Positions 17,979 to 26,747 of a stretch of DNA of 64,000 nucleotides are shown here, in pieces. A program made the position numbers and the translations under genes. This stretch comes from Promineifilum sp. (GTDB lineage Bacteria; Chloroflexota; Anaerolineae; Promineifilales; Promineifilaceae). Numbering within the stretch: the stretch's first letter is position 1; every line of letters starts with the position of its first letter. Below the pieces are notes generated by a model, which worked only from the letters and a program-made list of their open reading frames with translations, searched no databases and was not told the DNA's origin. Location of the stretch: NCBI GenBank assembly GCA_017983515.1, contig JAGOBF010000001.1, forward strand, positions 57,092 through 121,091, given 5' to 3'.

Positions 17979-18788
17979 TTAGCCCGGGAGCAGTTCTTTC
18001 ATCCGGTTATACATGAATTGGGTCGCTCGTCGAGGATCGAGACGATAGAGCCAGTTCATCATCTTTGCGTCATTGCCGACGTACACTTGAAACTTATCCC
18101 GTTCCATCCCCTTGATAATGATCTCGGCCGCGTCGTCGGCCGTTGTCATGGGAAAACTCTGCGCGGCTTCGCTGTCCGCTCCCATCGGCATGGCGATGCC
18201 GGAGTTCTGGGCGATGTTGGTGGCAATCGCCCCCGGGAATACAACGGTAACCCGGACGTTGGTCGCCAGCAATTCGGAATACAGCCCCTCGGTCAGCAGC
18301 TTGACCCCCGCTTTAGACGCGCCATACAGTGATTGCCCCGGCACGGGAAAGAAGCCGCCCATACTGGAAACGTTGACGATGTGGGCCGTCGGGCGTTCCA
18401 GCAAGTGGGGCAGGAAGGCTTTGGTCATGTAGATAACGCCGTACAGGTTGACGTTCAACACGCGCTCGATGGCGTCATACGGTAAATCATTCAGGCGGAC
18501 AAAGGGCTGAATAACCCCGGCATTGTTGATGATGCCATCGACCACGCCGTGGGCAGCGATGACCTCGCCCGGCAATGCTTCTACGGCCTGATGGTCGCTG
18601 ACGTTCACCGTATGCCGGCTGATCTGGGCCTGATGCTGGCCGGTGAGAGCTGCCGTTTCCTTCAGACTGCTTTCATTCAGGTCAACAGCGGCGATGCGCG
18701 CCCCGCGATTCACCAGCGCCAGCGCCAGCGCCCGGCCCATGCCGCTGCCCGCGCCGGTGACGACGATAACTTTGTCCTTTACATTCAT
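17979..18788 (-). CDS. Short-chain dehydrogenase/reductase
   Basis: 269 residues, classical SDR. VVTGAGSGMGRALALAL (NAD(P) loop, residues 9-25), INNAGVI near 88, Ser in NVSSMGGF and YGASKAG (catalytic Tyr and Lys near 157-161), then FPGAIATNI. Oxidoreductase on an alcohol or ketone; substrate unknown. AGGAAC lies a few bases before ATG 18788. It forms a two-gene unit with the DinB gene downstream. Confidence 0.92.
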   Translation of the reverse strand: MNVKDKVIVVTGAGSGMGRALALALVNRGARIAAVDLNESSLKETAALTGQHQAQISRHTVNVSDHQAVEALPGEVIAAHGVVDGIINNAGVIQPFVRLNDLPYDAIERVLNVNLYGVIYMTKAFLPHLLERPTAHIVNVSSMGGFFPVPGQSLYGASKAGVKLLTEGLYSELLATNVRVTVVFPGAIATNIAQNSGIAMPMGADSEAAQSFPMTTADDAAEIIIKGMERDKFQVYVGNDAKMMNWLYRLDPRRATQFMYNRMKELLPG

Positions 18789-18905
18789 ATACGGTTCCTG
18801 TTACGGATTTTATCTAGCTATCAGCGGGAGCGGTTCCGACCGGAAGACTTTCATGTTTGCTTTCTAATATCTCCGATTGATGGGGTTTACCATTTCTAGA
18901 GGATC

Positions 18906-20291
18906 TCACAACTGCCCCGTCGTCGGATCCCACGCCTCCAGCAGCTTCTGATACGCGCGGTCATCGTACCGGCTCAAGGCCATCGCCCCCGCGTACCCCG
19001 GCAGTTCGCTCCCGGCGATGTGGGCCGCCACCAAATCCGCCCCCGCCTGCGAGGCCATGATGCCGTATCCCGATAGCGCTCCGAAAATATAAGCGCCCTC
19101 CACCGGCAGCGGGCCGATGAGCGGCCGGTTCTCCTGCGTCTTGCAGTAGTAGCCGCCGTCGACGTAGGGCCGGCCGAAGTTGCCGGCGTAGGCCGCCAGC
19201 CCCGGCACCATCCGCGTCAGGCCGCGCACGACCACCTCGGCATACTCCGGCTCAAAGTGAAAAGGCCACACCGCCGGCTGCCGCTTCACGTCATAAGTCC
19301 ACAGTAACAGCAGGGTCTGCGCCCCCGGCCCGCCCTCCGGCCGGAAATGGACGCCGGCCGGGAACGGCTCCGTCAGCCAGCGCGTCTCCTCGTCGGCGGC
19401 CAGCGCCTCGCGCTCCTCGTCGGCCCACGGCAAGGTTACCGGGTCGCTCCAGACCATCAGCGGCGCGTCGCGCGGCACGATGCCCAGCGGGTCGTTGATG
19501 GCCACCTTGCCGTGGAGTTCGTTGAAAACAGGGATATCCACCCCCAGCAGCGCCCCAACCTTGTCCACCAGCGGCCCGGCGGCGTTGATGAAAACGCGGG
19601 TCTGGATGTGCTGCTCTTGCCCATCCACCAGCACGGTGACGCCGTTGACCCGGCCGCCGGTCGTGTCGACGGCCGTCACCCGGCCGTTGACCAGCCGCAC
19701 GCCGCGCGCCTTGGCCCTGGCCAGCAGCCACATGCCCAACTGCTGGGCGCTGAGCCAGCCGCAGCGGCGCGGGTGGAGCAGGGCGATGGCGTCGTCGGTG
19801 ACGAACGGGAACCGCCGCCGGATGAGCGCCGGGTCGAGCACCAGATCGGCCCCCACCAGGTCGGGCGGGTAGCCCTCGGCCTGGTGAGGGGGGAAGGGCG
19901 GATCGACGGACAAGCCGCGGTGGATGCGCAACTGGCCCGCGCCCAGCCGCTGTGACTCTTCGGCCGACAAGCGGTAGCGCTCGGCCGTAGCTGGATCGGC
20001 CGTCAGGAAGGCGTAGCCGCGACGGTTCAGCGCGAAGTAATTGTCGCTCTCGTCGGCCAGCTCCTCCAGCAGGTCGATGCTGCGATTCATAAACTGCACC
20101 ATCGCGTCGCCCGGGCCGGGCCACCAGTTGCGGTAGGCCTCGGTCGATTTGTCGCTGGTCAGCATGAGCGGCGAGCCTTCCTCAACCAGCAGGATGTCGC
20201 CGATGCCCTGGCGAACGGCCAGATGATAGGCGGCCGAAATGCCGGCGATGCCCGCGCCACAGATGAGGATGTCGGTCGAGCTGGAAAGCAT
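18906..20291 (-). CDS. FAD-dependent oxidoreductase, DAO family
   Basis: 461 residues. The N-terminal dinucleotide-binding motif is ILICGAGIAGISAAYHLA (residues 8-25), followed by LLVEEGSPL. A mid-protein FINAAGPLVDKVGALLGVDIP and a C-terminal LIGPLPVEGAYIFGALSGYG are typical of D-amino-acid-oxidase-like enzymes (sarcosine/glycine oxidase group). It oxidises an amine or related substrate with flavin in the cytoplasm; the substrate is unknown. It starts about 95 bases downstream of the amidase gene on the same strand, so a joint role in degrading an amide or amino acid is possible. Confidence 0.88.
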   Translation of the reverse strand: MLSSSTDILICGAGIAGISAAYHLAVRQGIGDILLVEEGSPLMLTSDKSTEAYRNWWPGPGDAMVQFMNRSIDLLEELADESDNYFALNRRGYAFLTADPATAERYRLSAEESQRLGAGQLRIHRGLSVDPPFPPHQAEGYPPDLVGADLVLDPALIRRRFPFVTDDAIALLHPRRCGWLSAQQLGMWLLARAKARGVRLVNGRVTAVDTTGGRVNGVTVLVDGQEQHIQTRVFINAAGPLVDKVGALLGVDIPVFNELHGKVAINDPLGIVPRDAPLMVWSDPVTLPWADEEREALAADEETRWLTEPFPAGVHFRPEGGPGAQTLLLLWTYDVKRQPAVWPFHFEPEYAEVVVRGLTRMVPGLAAYAGNFGRPYVDGGYYCKTQENRPLIGPLPVEGAYIFGALSGYGIMASQAGADLVAAHIAGSELPGYAGAMALSRYDDRAYQKLLEAWDPTTGQL

Positions 20292-20385
20292 GGGCTAGTT
20301 TTAACGCAAGGATGCCCGGACGCAAAAGGACAACAGTTGACCAACCGTGACCCACGGACGGCCGACGCCTGACGACCGGCAGAAG

Positions 20386-21699
20386 TTAAGCAAAGGCGCG
20401 ACCCACCGGCCCCCCGGCGTACCCATTACCGGACGGTAGACGCGACGTAAGGCGCAGCATCGTCTCATCCTCTCCAAACCGCCCCACCACCTGCAAGCCC
20501 AGCGGCCAGCCGGCCGCATCCGTCCCGGAGGGCAGCGAGAGCGCGGGCAGTCCGGCGTGGGTCCACGGCAGGGCCATCACCGGGTCGCCGGTGCTTTCCA
20601 GACCGCGCAGGGCCGGGCCGACGGCCGGCGGGGCGATCCATAAGTCGATTCCTCGTTCATCCATCAGCCTGTGCAACTCGTGGCGCAATAGTTCCCGCCC
20701 GTCTCGTGCGGCCCGGTAGTCGGCGTCGCTCACCGCGCGGCCGCGCGCGATCAACTCGGCCGTCTTGGGGTGATAGGCCTCGCCATAGGCCGCAAACCAT
20801 GCCGCGTGTGCCTGCGCCGCCTCATAGGCCACCAACGCGTTGTGCCGCCGGTAGATGTCGTCGTAGTCGGCCAATGCCGCCACCGGCCGCACGACGCAGC
20901 CGGTCGACTCCAGCCGCCGCACGGCCGCCCAAAAGTGGGCCAAACCTTCGGCCGATGCCCGCTGGAGGTAGGCCCCCTCCGGGATGCCCAGAACGACGGC
21001 CTCGCTCGCTGAATTCGTGTCCTCTGTCTCGTATTTCCCCTCTTGCCAATCCGGTATCAGCAGCGCCGCGGTCAGGGCCGCATCGGCCACGCTCCCGGTA
21101 AACCAGCCCACGGTGTCGGCCGACGGCGACAGGGGCAGAACGCCGTCGCGCGGCACGCGGCCGAAGCTGGGCTTGAACCCCACCACGCCACAGAACGCCG
21201 CCGGGCGAATGACTGAGCCGATGGTCTGTGTGCCCAAGGCCAGCGGCGCGAACCCGGCGGCCACGGCCGCGGCCGACCCACTGCTGCTGCCGCCCGGCGT
21301 GCGCACCTCGCCCAGCCGCGCGCTCAGCGGATGGCGCGTGGGGCCGGGGGCAAAATAGGCGAACTCGGTCGTCACGGTTTTGCCCAGGATGAGCGCCCCG
21401 GCCGCCTTCAGCGCCGTCACACTACTGGCCTCCGGCCCGGCAAACAGCTCCGGCGGCAGGCTGGCTCCGGCGCGGGTAGGGAAGCCGTCGACGTTGAAGA
21501 TGTCTTTCACCCCGACGAGCACGCCGAACAGCGGCGGCCGGTTGTCCGGGTCAGGGTAGCGGCGGAACAGCTCGGCCGCCTCACGCTGCAGACGGTCGAA
21601 GCGGCCATCTTCCGCCAGCAACGCCCGTACCTCCGGTTCACGCTGCGCTATCAGCGCCTCCAACTCGGCGAGTTCGTCCGGTTCCAGAATTCGTCTCAT
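20386..21699 (-). CDS. Amidase-signature family hydrolase
   Basis: 437 residues. The Ser-cisSer-Lys triad regions are visible: Lys in FGVLVGVKDIFNVDG (about residue 65), GGSSSGSAAAVAAG (about 140) and the nucleophile Ser in TQTIGSVIRPAA. The C-terminal PWTHAGLPALSLPSG is also family-typical. It hydrolyses an amide bond; allophanate hydrolase-like and other amidases share these features. ATG 21699 (RRILEPDELAEL) starts the conserved part. The frame extends to 21780 with non-conserved residues. No signal peptide, so probably cytoplasmic. Confidence 0.88.
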   Translation of the reverse strand: MRRILEPDELAELEALIAQREPEVRALLAEDGRFDRLQREAAELFRRYPDPDNRPPLFGVLVGVKDIFNVDGFPTRAGASLPPELFAGPEASSVTALKAAGALILGKTVTTEFAYFAPGPTRHPLSARLGEVRTPGGSSSGSAAAVAAGFAPLALGTQTIGSVIRPAAFCGVVGFKPSFGRVPRDGVLPLSPSADTVGWFTGSVADAALTAALLIPDWQEGKYETEDTNSASEAVVLGIPEGAYLQRASAEGLAHFWAAVRRLESTGCVVRPVAALADYDDIYRRHNALVAYEAAQAHAAWFAAYGEAYHPKTAELIARGRAVSDADYRAARDGRELLRHELHRLMDERGIDLWIAPPAVGPALRGLESTGDPVMALPWTHAGLPALSLPSGTDAAGWPLGLQVVGRFGEDETMLRLTSRLPSGNGYAGGPVGRAFA

Positions 21700-21796
21700 G
21701 TTACACAACACTTCCTGGACGTTGTATTTGTCCCAATGGCGTAAATACATGCCCCCTATCGCACCCGCGAAACACCCCATTCATCGCCCGTATCCC

Positions 21797-23656
21797 CTAT
21801 TGCGGCAGCATGGCGCAGCGAAAACCAAGCGTGGCCTGCGAGGCCGTGGGATCCAGATTGTCGCGGACGAAGTTGCCTACGTCATTGGGCGGAGTAAACC
21901 ACGATCCGCCGCGCATGGACTTGAACTCGCCCTCCACTGGGCCGCGCGGGTTGGTGTCGGCGATGTCGCGATAGGCGCGAAAGTCATACCAGTCGCCGAC
22001 CCACTCCATAACGTTGCCTAGCATGTCGTAGACGCCCAGCGGCGAGCGGCCGCCGGGATAGCTGCCGACCGGCGCGGTGTCGCGGAAGCCGTCGTCCCAC
22101 TCGAAGCCGCGGTCGTCGCGTTGGCAATTGGCATCGCAAAAATTGAAAAGGGTGCCGTCGAACGTGTCGCCCCACGGGAAGCGGCGCTCTGTGCCTTCCA
22201 CCGGATCGAAGGCAGCGGCGAACTCCCATTCGGCCTCGCTGGGCAGCCGCGCCCCACGCCAGGCGCAGAACGCCTCGGCGTCGTACCAACTGACGTTGAT
22301 GACCGGATAGTCGTCGAATTCGGGATCGCCGAAATAGCTTTGGTAGTAAGTGGCCCCGGCGCGGTCGGGCCGCGGGCACGCTTCGGCGTCGACGCACTGG
22401 GCATAGGCCGCGTTCGTCACCTCGGTTTCATCGATGTAGAAGGAATCGAGCGTGATCAGCCGCGCTGGCTTCTCGTCGTTTTCTTCGCTGGCGTCGTCGC
22501 CGATCTCGAAATTGCCGCCGGGGATGAAGATCATGCGCGAGTCGGTCTGGGTGATGAGCGGCTGGGGCGTCGCTGTGGGCAGCACGGTCGGCTCCGGCGT
22601 GTCCGTGGGTGTGGGCGCAAGTTGGGTCAGCGCTGCGGCCACGGCCGACTGCATCGTGCTGGTGGCCCCCGGCCCCTCAGTCGTCGTCGGTTGCTCGCGG
22701 TTTGTCAGGGCCAAAAACGCGATAGCCACCAGCAGGAGGCCCAGCAGCGCCGACAGACCGATCATCGAGCGGCGCTCCAGCCGGCGGCGGGTGCGCACCA
22801 CCGGACGAGGCTGGGCGGCAGCCATGACCGCCGCCGCGGGTTCCGGCCCGGCGCGGCGCAAGGGACTGACCGCCGGCGCAGGGCGACCGGCCGGCCGCTC
22901 CAGCGCCCGCGCGAAATCCTCGGCCGTGTCATAGCGCGTGTCTGGCCGCAGCGACATCGCCCGCCCGGCAACGATGGACAAATACGGCTCGACATTGAGA
23001 TTGATCTCGCGCGCCGGTTTCAGGTCACTCAATCCCGTCTCGCGGCTCAAGGCGTTGGGCGGCGTCAGGCCCGTCAGCAGCGCGTAGAGCGTCGCGCCCA
23101 GGCTGTAGACGTCGGCCGTGGGGCCGACGTCGGCCTGTGCCTGCTGCTCCGGCGCGCCATAGCCCGGCGCGTGCGGCCGCACGCCCAACCCCGGTAAGCC
23201 GCTGTCCACCAGAAAGACCTCGCCGGTAGGGGTCAGGCGAATGTTGGCCGGTTTGATATTGAGATGCAATCGCTTTTGGCCGTGGAGATAGGTCAGCGGC
23301 ACGGTGGCGGCCTGTAGCCAGGGCGCGATAAGGTCCGACGGCAGCGGGCCATACTGGTCGAGCAGGCTTTGCAGATCGACGCCGTCGATGTAGTCGCTGA
23401 CGAGATATTGGCCGTTATCCAGGGCGAAGTGGTCGAATACGCGCGGCAGTTGCGGGTGGTTCAGCGCGGCCAGCCGCCGCGCCTCCGACCGGAAGCGCTT
23501 CTGTATCTCCACCGAGGCGTCGAGATACTCCTTAACGGCCACGTCGCGCCGGTCGGTGGCGTCCCAGGCGCGATAGACGGCCCCGTGCGTCCCGCCGGCC
23601 AACAGGCTGACGATGCGATAGCGATGATGCAGGAGTTCACCGGGTAAAAGCGGCAT
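21797..23656 (-). CDS. Membrane-anchored Ser/Thr pseudokinase fused to an FGE-sulfatase-type domain
   Basis: 619 residues. Residues 10-255 form a protein kinase fold: glycine loop LAGGTHGAVY (19-28), VAVK Lys42, Glu58, APE 168-170. The catalytic HRD is HLN (131-133), with Asn replacing the catalytic Asp, and DFG reads DSG (151-153). It is therefore probably a pseudokinase or a very weak kinase. A single membrane span (about 298-318) and a Pro/Thr-rich linker follow. The C-terminus (374-615) is a formylglycine-generating-enzyme fold (FIPGGNFEIGDDASEENDEK, ARLPSEAEWEFAAA, GNVMEW, RGGSWF) without the two active-site Cys of true FGE, suggesting a ligand-binding role outside the cell. Topology: kinase in, FGE out. 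Confidence 0.88.
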   Translation of the reverse strand: MPLLPGELLHHRYRIVSLLAGGTHGAVYRAWDATDRRDVAVKEYLDASVEIQKRFRSEARRLAALNHPQLPRVFDHFALDNGQYLVSDYIDGVDLQSLLDQYGPLPSDLIAPWLQAATVPLTYLHGQKRLHLNIKPANIRLTPTGEVFLVDSGLPGLGVRPHAPGYGAPEQQAQADVGPTADVYSLGATLYALLTGLTPPNALSRETGLSDLKPAREINLNVEPYLSIVAGRAMSLRPDTRYDTAEDFARALERPAGRPAPAVSPLRRAGPEPAAAVMAAAQPRPVVRTRRRLERRSMIGLSALLGLLLVAIAFLALTNREQPTTTEGPGATSTMQSAVAAALTQLAPTPTDTPEPTVLPTATPQPLITQTDSRMIFIPGGNFEIGDDASEENDEKPARLITLDSFYIDETEVTNAAYAQCVDAEACPRPDRAGATYYQSYFGDPEFDDYPVINVSWYDAEAFCAWRGARLPSEAEWEFAAAFDPVEGTERRFPWGDTFDGTLFNFCDANCQRDDRGFEWDDGFRDTAPVGSYPGGRSPLGVYDMLGNVMEWVGDWYDFRAYRDIADTNPRGPVEGEFKSMRGGSWFTPPNDVGNFVRDNLDPTASQATLGFRCAMLPQ

Positions 23657-23714
23657 AGCTTGAGGCCGAATTAAACACAGATTGGCGGGATTGACACGGA
23701 TTTTACGGATTGGT

Positions 23715-24389
23715 TCATGTAACCTGGGCTACATCGTCATCCGCGTTCGATTCCCGATCAACCCGCCTGAAGCGCAACATCTGGCTCGGCAGCGCGGCCG
23801 TGCCGTCGAGCAGGGCGCGCATCTCCACTTCGACGTAAGGCGCCGAATGGGTGGCCGCGCCGAATTCGCGGATCATCGCGTAGTCGCTGGGGATGATGCG
23901 TCCCTCGGCGTACAGTGCGTCGATGGCCGTCGGGCCGAACCAGTCGACGATGCCCTCTTGCTGCTCGGCCGCCGTGCCATCGCGCACCACCAGATCACAC
24001 ACCAGCAACAGAAAGTGGGCCGCCGGTGTATCGGCCGTCCACGGCGCCACGCGCTCGCTGACCAGCGCCCGCAAGGCGACGAAAGCCGTCGTCAGGCCCG
24101 TCTCTTCCCGCGCTTCGCGGACGATGGCCTCGGCCAGCGTCTCGCCAAAGTCCCACTTGCCGCCGACAAGCGCCCATTGGCCGCTATAGGGGCCGGCGGC
24201 GCGGCGTATAAGCAGCAGCTCTTCGCCGCCATCGGTCACCCGCCGGATGAGCGCCACGGCCACGGGCACCGGTGCCGTTTGCCCATGCCAGCGCTGCTCC
24301 AGCGGCAGCATGGAAAGAGAACTGAATGCCTCCAAACCGGCCATTCGCTGCCCGCGCGTGTCGCCCGGATCAGGTTCTGTGACGCCCAT
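23715..24389 (-). CDS. Nudix hydrolase
   Basis: 224 residues. The Nudix box GGKWDFGETLAEAIVREARE followed by ETG fits GX5EX7REUXEEXGU exactly. It begins VAVALIRRVTDGGEELLLIRR, like ADP-ribose and nucleoside diphosphate-X pyrophosphatases. The ATG at 24389 overlaps the stop of the upstream amidohydrolase-CYTH gene (TGATG), so the two are translationally coupled and may act on related nucleotide products. The frame extends to 24635 but that part is a shadow of the upstream gene. Confidence 0.9.
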   Translation of the reverse strand: MGVTEPDPGDTRGQRMAGLEAFSSLSMLPLEQRWHGQTAPVPVAVALIRRVTDGGEELLLIRRAAGPYSGQWALVGGKWDFGETLAEAIVREAREETGLTTAFVALRALVSERVAPWTADTPAAHFLLLVCDLVVRDGTAAEQQEGIVDWFGPTAIDALYAEGRIIPSDYAMIREFGAATHSAPYVEVEMRALLDGTAALPSQMLRFRRVDRESNADDDVAQVT

Positions 24390-26401
24390 CAGGCCGGGAT
24401 GGCGCTCTTCTCTTTGTTGGCGCTGATGGCGATCTCGGCATACTCTCGCCGGTCGGCCAGATCCACTTCCAGCCCACAATGGGTCAACAGTTCGGCAATA
24501 AGGCTGGTTTTGCGTTCGGCGTCGCTGCGCGACCAGGTGCGGGCCTTGATCTCCAGGAAATAGCCCGGCAAGCTCGGCTCCAGAACCTGATCGAGATTGA
24601 TGGCGAAATCCGTGGCCTTGTAGAGCACGTGCCACCGCTGCCGATCCTTGTGTACCTTCAACTCGCGCGCCGGGGCAAAGTACTCCTGATAGAAGCGCAG
24701 ACTGCGGTCGGCCGCGGCCAGCCAGCGCGAGCGCGACAACATGACCGCGTTGGGAAACTCCTCGCGGTCGCCCTCGCCAATCAGCGTCAGCCGTGTCCGA
24801 ACCTGGGTCACCTCGCCGTTCTCATCGATGAACTCGTCCTCGCGATAGCGTAGCCGGTCGGAGTCGGGGTCGTCGTTGTCGAACAGGAAGTAATGATCAT
24901 ATTGCCGGTAGTGGGCATAGCGGGTGATGGTCAGGGCGTCGCTTTCCAGCAGCATGCGCACGGCCGAGTCGTCCTCCAACGGCACCTTCACCTGCACCTC
25001 AAAGCTCTCCTGTCGCTGGACGCCGGACAACAAGACCAGTTTGTTATAGGGGCTCGATTCGCGCCTGATCACAAAGGCATCGATGGCCTTGGCGACCTCG
25101 ATGGCGTCCCGGCGGGCGGCTGCCTCGTCCACGGTGAGCAGTTCGCGGTCGCGCATCAGCCAGCGGCCGTTGCAGATGACGTGGGTCACGTCGCTGCTCT
25201 TGCTGGAATAGACGATACGCGAATAAACGGCATCCGGGTGGTTATGGAAGTGGGGTTGGTTATGAATGCCGGTCATGTCGAGCACGGCGATATCGGCCCG
25301 CTTGCCCGATTCCAGGCTGCCGGTCACATCGCCCATGTGAATGGCCCGCGCCCCGCCGATGGTGGCGATCTCCATCGCCTGCCGGGCGGGCAGCGCCGTC
25401 GGGTCCTGCGTCGATACCTTGGCGATAAATGACGCCAGGCGCGTTTCTTCGACCATGTCCAGATCGTTGTTGCTGGCCGTGCCGTCGGTGCCGACGCCAA
25501 CATTTAGTCCCAGCTTGAGCATTTGTGGAATCGGCGCGATGCCGCTGGCCAGCTTCAGATTGCTTGACGGGCAGTGGGCCACCCCGGCTCCGGCCCGGCG
25601 CAGGCTGAACATGTCTTCCTCGTCGATATGGACGCAATGGGCGGCCAGCAGCTTGGTGTCCAGAATGCCGTGCTGCTCCAGCCAGGTGACGACCGACATG
25701 TGGTTCTGGGCGACGCTGTTGTCGGCCTCCAGTTTCGTCTCGCTGATGTGGGTATGCAGCGGCACATTGAAGGCGCGGGCCAGATCGGCGCAGGCCAGCA
25801 GCAGTTCCGGCGTGGCCGTATACCAGGCGTGGGGAGCCACGGCCGGCTGGATGAGCGCATGGCCGTTCCAGTGCTCGATGAAGCGCCGACAGAGCAGCAG
25901 CGCATCCTCAAAGGTGTCGGCGTCGGGCGCGGGGAAAACCAGGATGGTCTGACCCAATAGGGCGCGCATCCCGATCTCGGCCACCTGTTCGGCAATGGCC
26001 TCTTCATAATAGAACATGTCGGCGAACGAGGTAACGCCGGAGCGGATCATCTCGGCGCAGGCGACACGCGTGCCCAGTTTGACGAACTCGGGCGTCACGA
26101 ACTGGCGCTCGACGGGCATCAGGTAGCCCAGCCACACGTCGAGGCGCAGATCGTCGTTGAGGCCGCGCATGAGGGTCATGGGGACGTGGGTATGGGCGTT
26201 GACGAAGCCGGGCATGATCACCGTGTTGGCGCAGTCGACCTCCTCGGCCGCGCCGTAGGCCCGCGCCATCTCCTCGGTTGGCCCGACGGCGACGATGGTG
26301 TCGTCGCGAATGGCCACCGCGCCGTCCTCAAAGACCTCATACTTGCCGTTCATCGTCACGACGGTTCCGCCGCGCAACAGGATGTCCACTTTTTCTGTCA
26401 T
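24389..26401 (-). CDS. Adenosine/SAH/MTA deaminase-type amidohydrolase fused to a CYTH domain
   Basis: 670 residues. Residues 1-435 are a metal-dependent amidohydrolase of the MTA/S-adenosylhomocysteine deaminase group: H70 and H72 (NAHTH), H218 with E221 (LHTHISET), H255 (AAHCVH) and D306 (GTDG) supply the metal site. Single-domain members are about 430 residues. Residues 465-660 are an added CYTH (adenylate cyclase class IV/thiamine triphosphatase) domain: an ExQxK strand (468-472), YDHYFLFD, LRYREDEF, TRLTLIGEG and FLEIKART (616-622). CYTH domains bind triphosphates with Mg2+. The fusion suggests a deaminase linked to nucleotide or polyphosphate handling (inference). The Nudix gene overlaps its stop, and pyrimidine-nucleoside phosphorylase is divergent. 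No good Shine-Dalgarno is visible at ATG 26401. Confidence 0.88.
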   Translation of the reverse strand: MTEKVDILLRGGTVVTMNGKYEVFEDGAVAIRDDTIVAVGPTEEMARAYGAAEEVDCANTVIMPGFVNAHTHVPMTLMRGLNDDLRLDVWLGYLMPVERQFVTPEFVKLGTRVACAEMIRSGVTSFADMFYYEEAIAEQVAEIGMRALLGQTILVFPAPDADTFEDALLLCRRFIEHWNGHALIQPAVAPHAWYTATPELLLACADLARAFNVPLHTHISETKLEADNSVAQNHMSVVTWLEQHGILDTKLLAAHCVHIDEEDMFSLRRAGAGVAHCPSSNLKLASGIAPIPQMLKLGLNVGVGTDGTASNNDLDMVEETRLASFIAKVSTQDPTALPARQAMEIATIGGARAIHMGDVTGSLESGKRADIAVLDMTGIHNQPHFHNHPDAVYSRIVYSSKSSDVTHVICNGRWLMRDRELLTVDEAAARRDAIEVAKAIDAFVIRRESSPYNKLVLLSGVQRQESFEVQVKVPLEDDSAVRMLLESDALTITRYAHYRQYDHYFLFDNDDPDSDRLRYREDEFIDENGEVTQVRTRLTLIGEGDREEFPNAVMLSRSRWLAAADRSLRFYQEYFAPARELKVHKDRQRWHVLYKATDFAINLDQVLEPSLPGYFLEIKARTWSRSDAERKTSLIAELLTHCGLEVDLADRREYAEIAISANKEKSAIPA

Positions 26402-26747
26402 GTGTTACTCCAGCTATGGGGCGAACACCGCGATAGTCATGTTCGCCAGAGTCTCAGTTTCCGCTAACCGCAACGTTGTAGATGCGGTTCAATGGCTGCC
26501 GCGCAGCCATTCGTTTACGATGGTAAGGATCGCCTCGACCGGCGACATAACCGGATTATACCGTTTCCTGTTATAATCGGCAGACTGTAACGATTTTCTC
26601 TCTGATCTAAGGGATTGGCGAGAGAATCGCCGTTGATGAACTGAAAGACCTGACAGGTCGCTGAATGTGACCCGGTAGGATTACTATCTGTTTCGCCGGC
26701 CTGTCAGGACTGAACACTGTCGGGTCCTAATAACGGAGCAAGTTACG
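26402..26747. other. Divergent intergenic region (346 bases)
   Basis: It separates the divergent amidohydrolase-CYTH and pyrimidine-nucleoside phosphorylase genes. It holds a possible -10 TATAAT near 26572, a GGCGA/TCGCC hairpin near 26616-26631 and the CCTGACAGG/CCTGTCAGG inverted repeat listed separately. No coding frame of interest was seen. Confidence 0.5.
26647..26710. repeat. Inverted repeat built on CCTGACAGG
   Basis: GACCTG-A-CAGGTC (26647-26659) is itself a palindrome. Its CCTGACAGG core recurs inverted as CCTGTCAGG at 26700-26708. The two flank about 40 bases containing GACCCGG and are followed by CGGGTCC. It is likely a dispersed palindromic element or an RNA hairpin in the leader of the phosphorylase mRNA. 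Confidence 0.45.
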
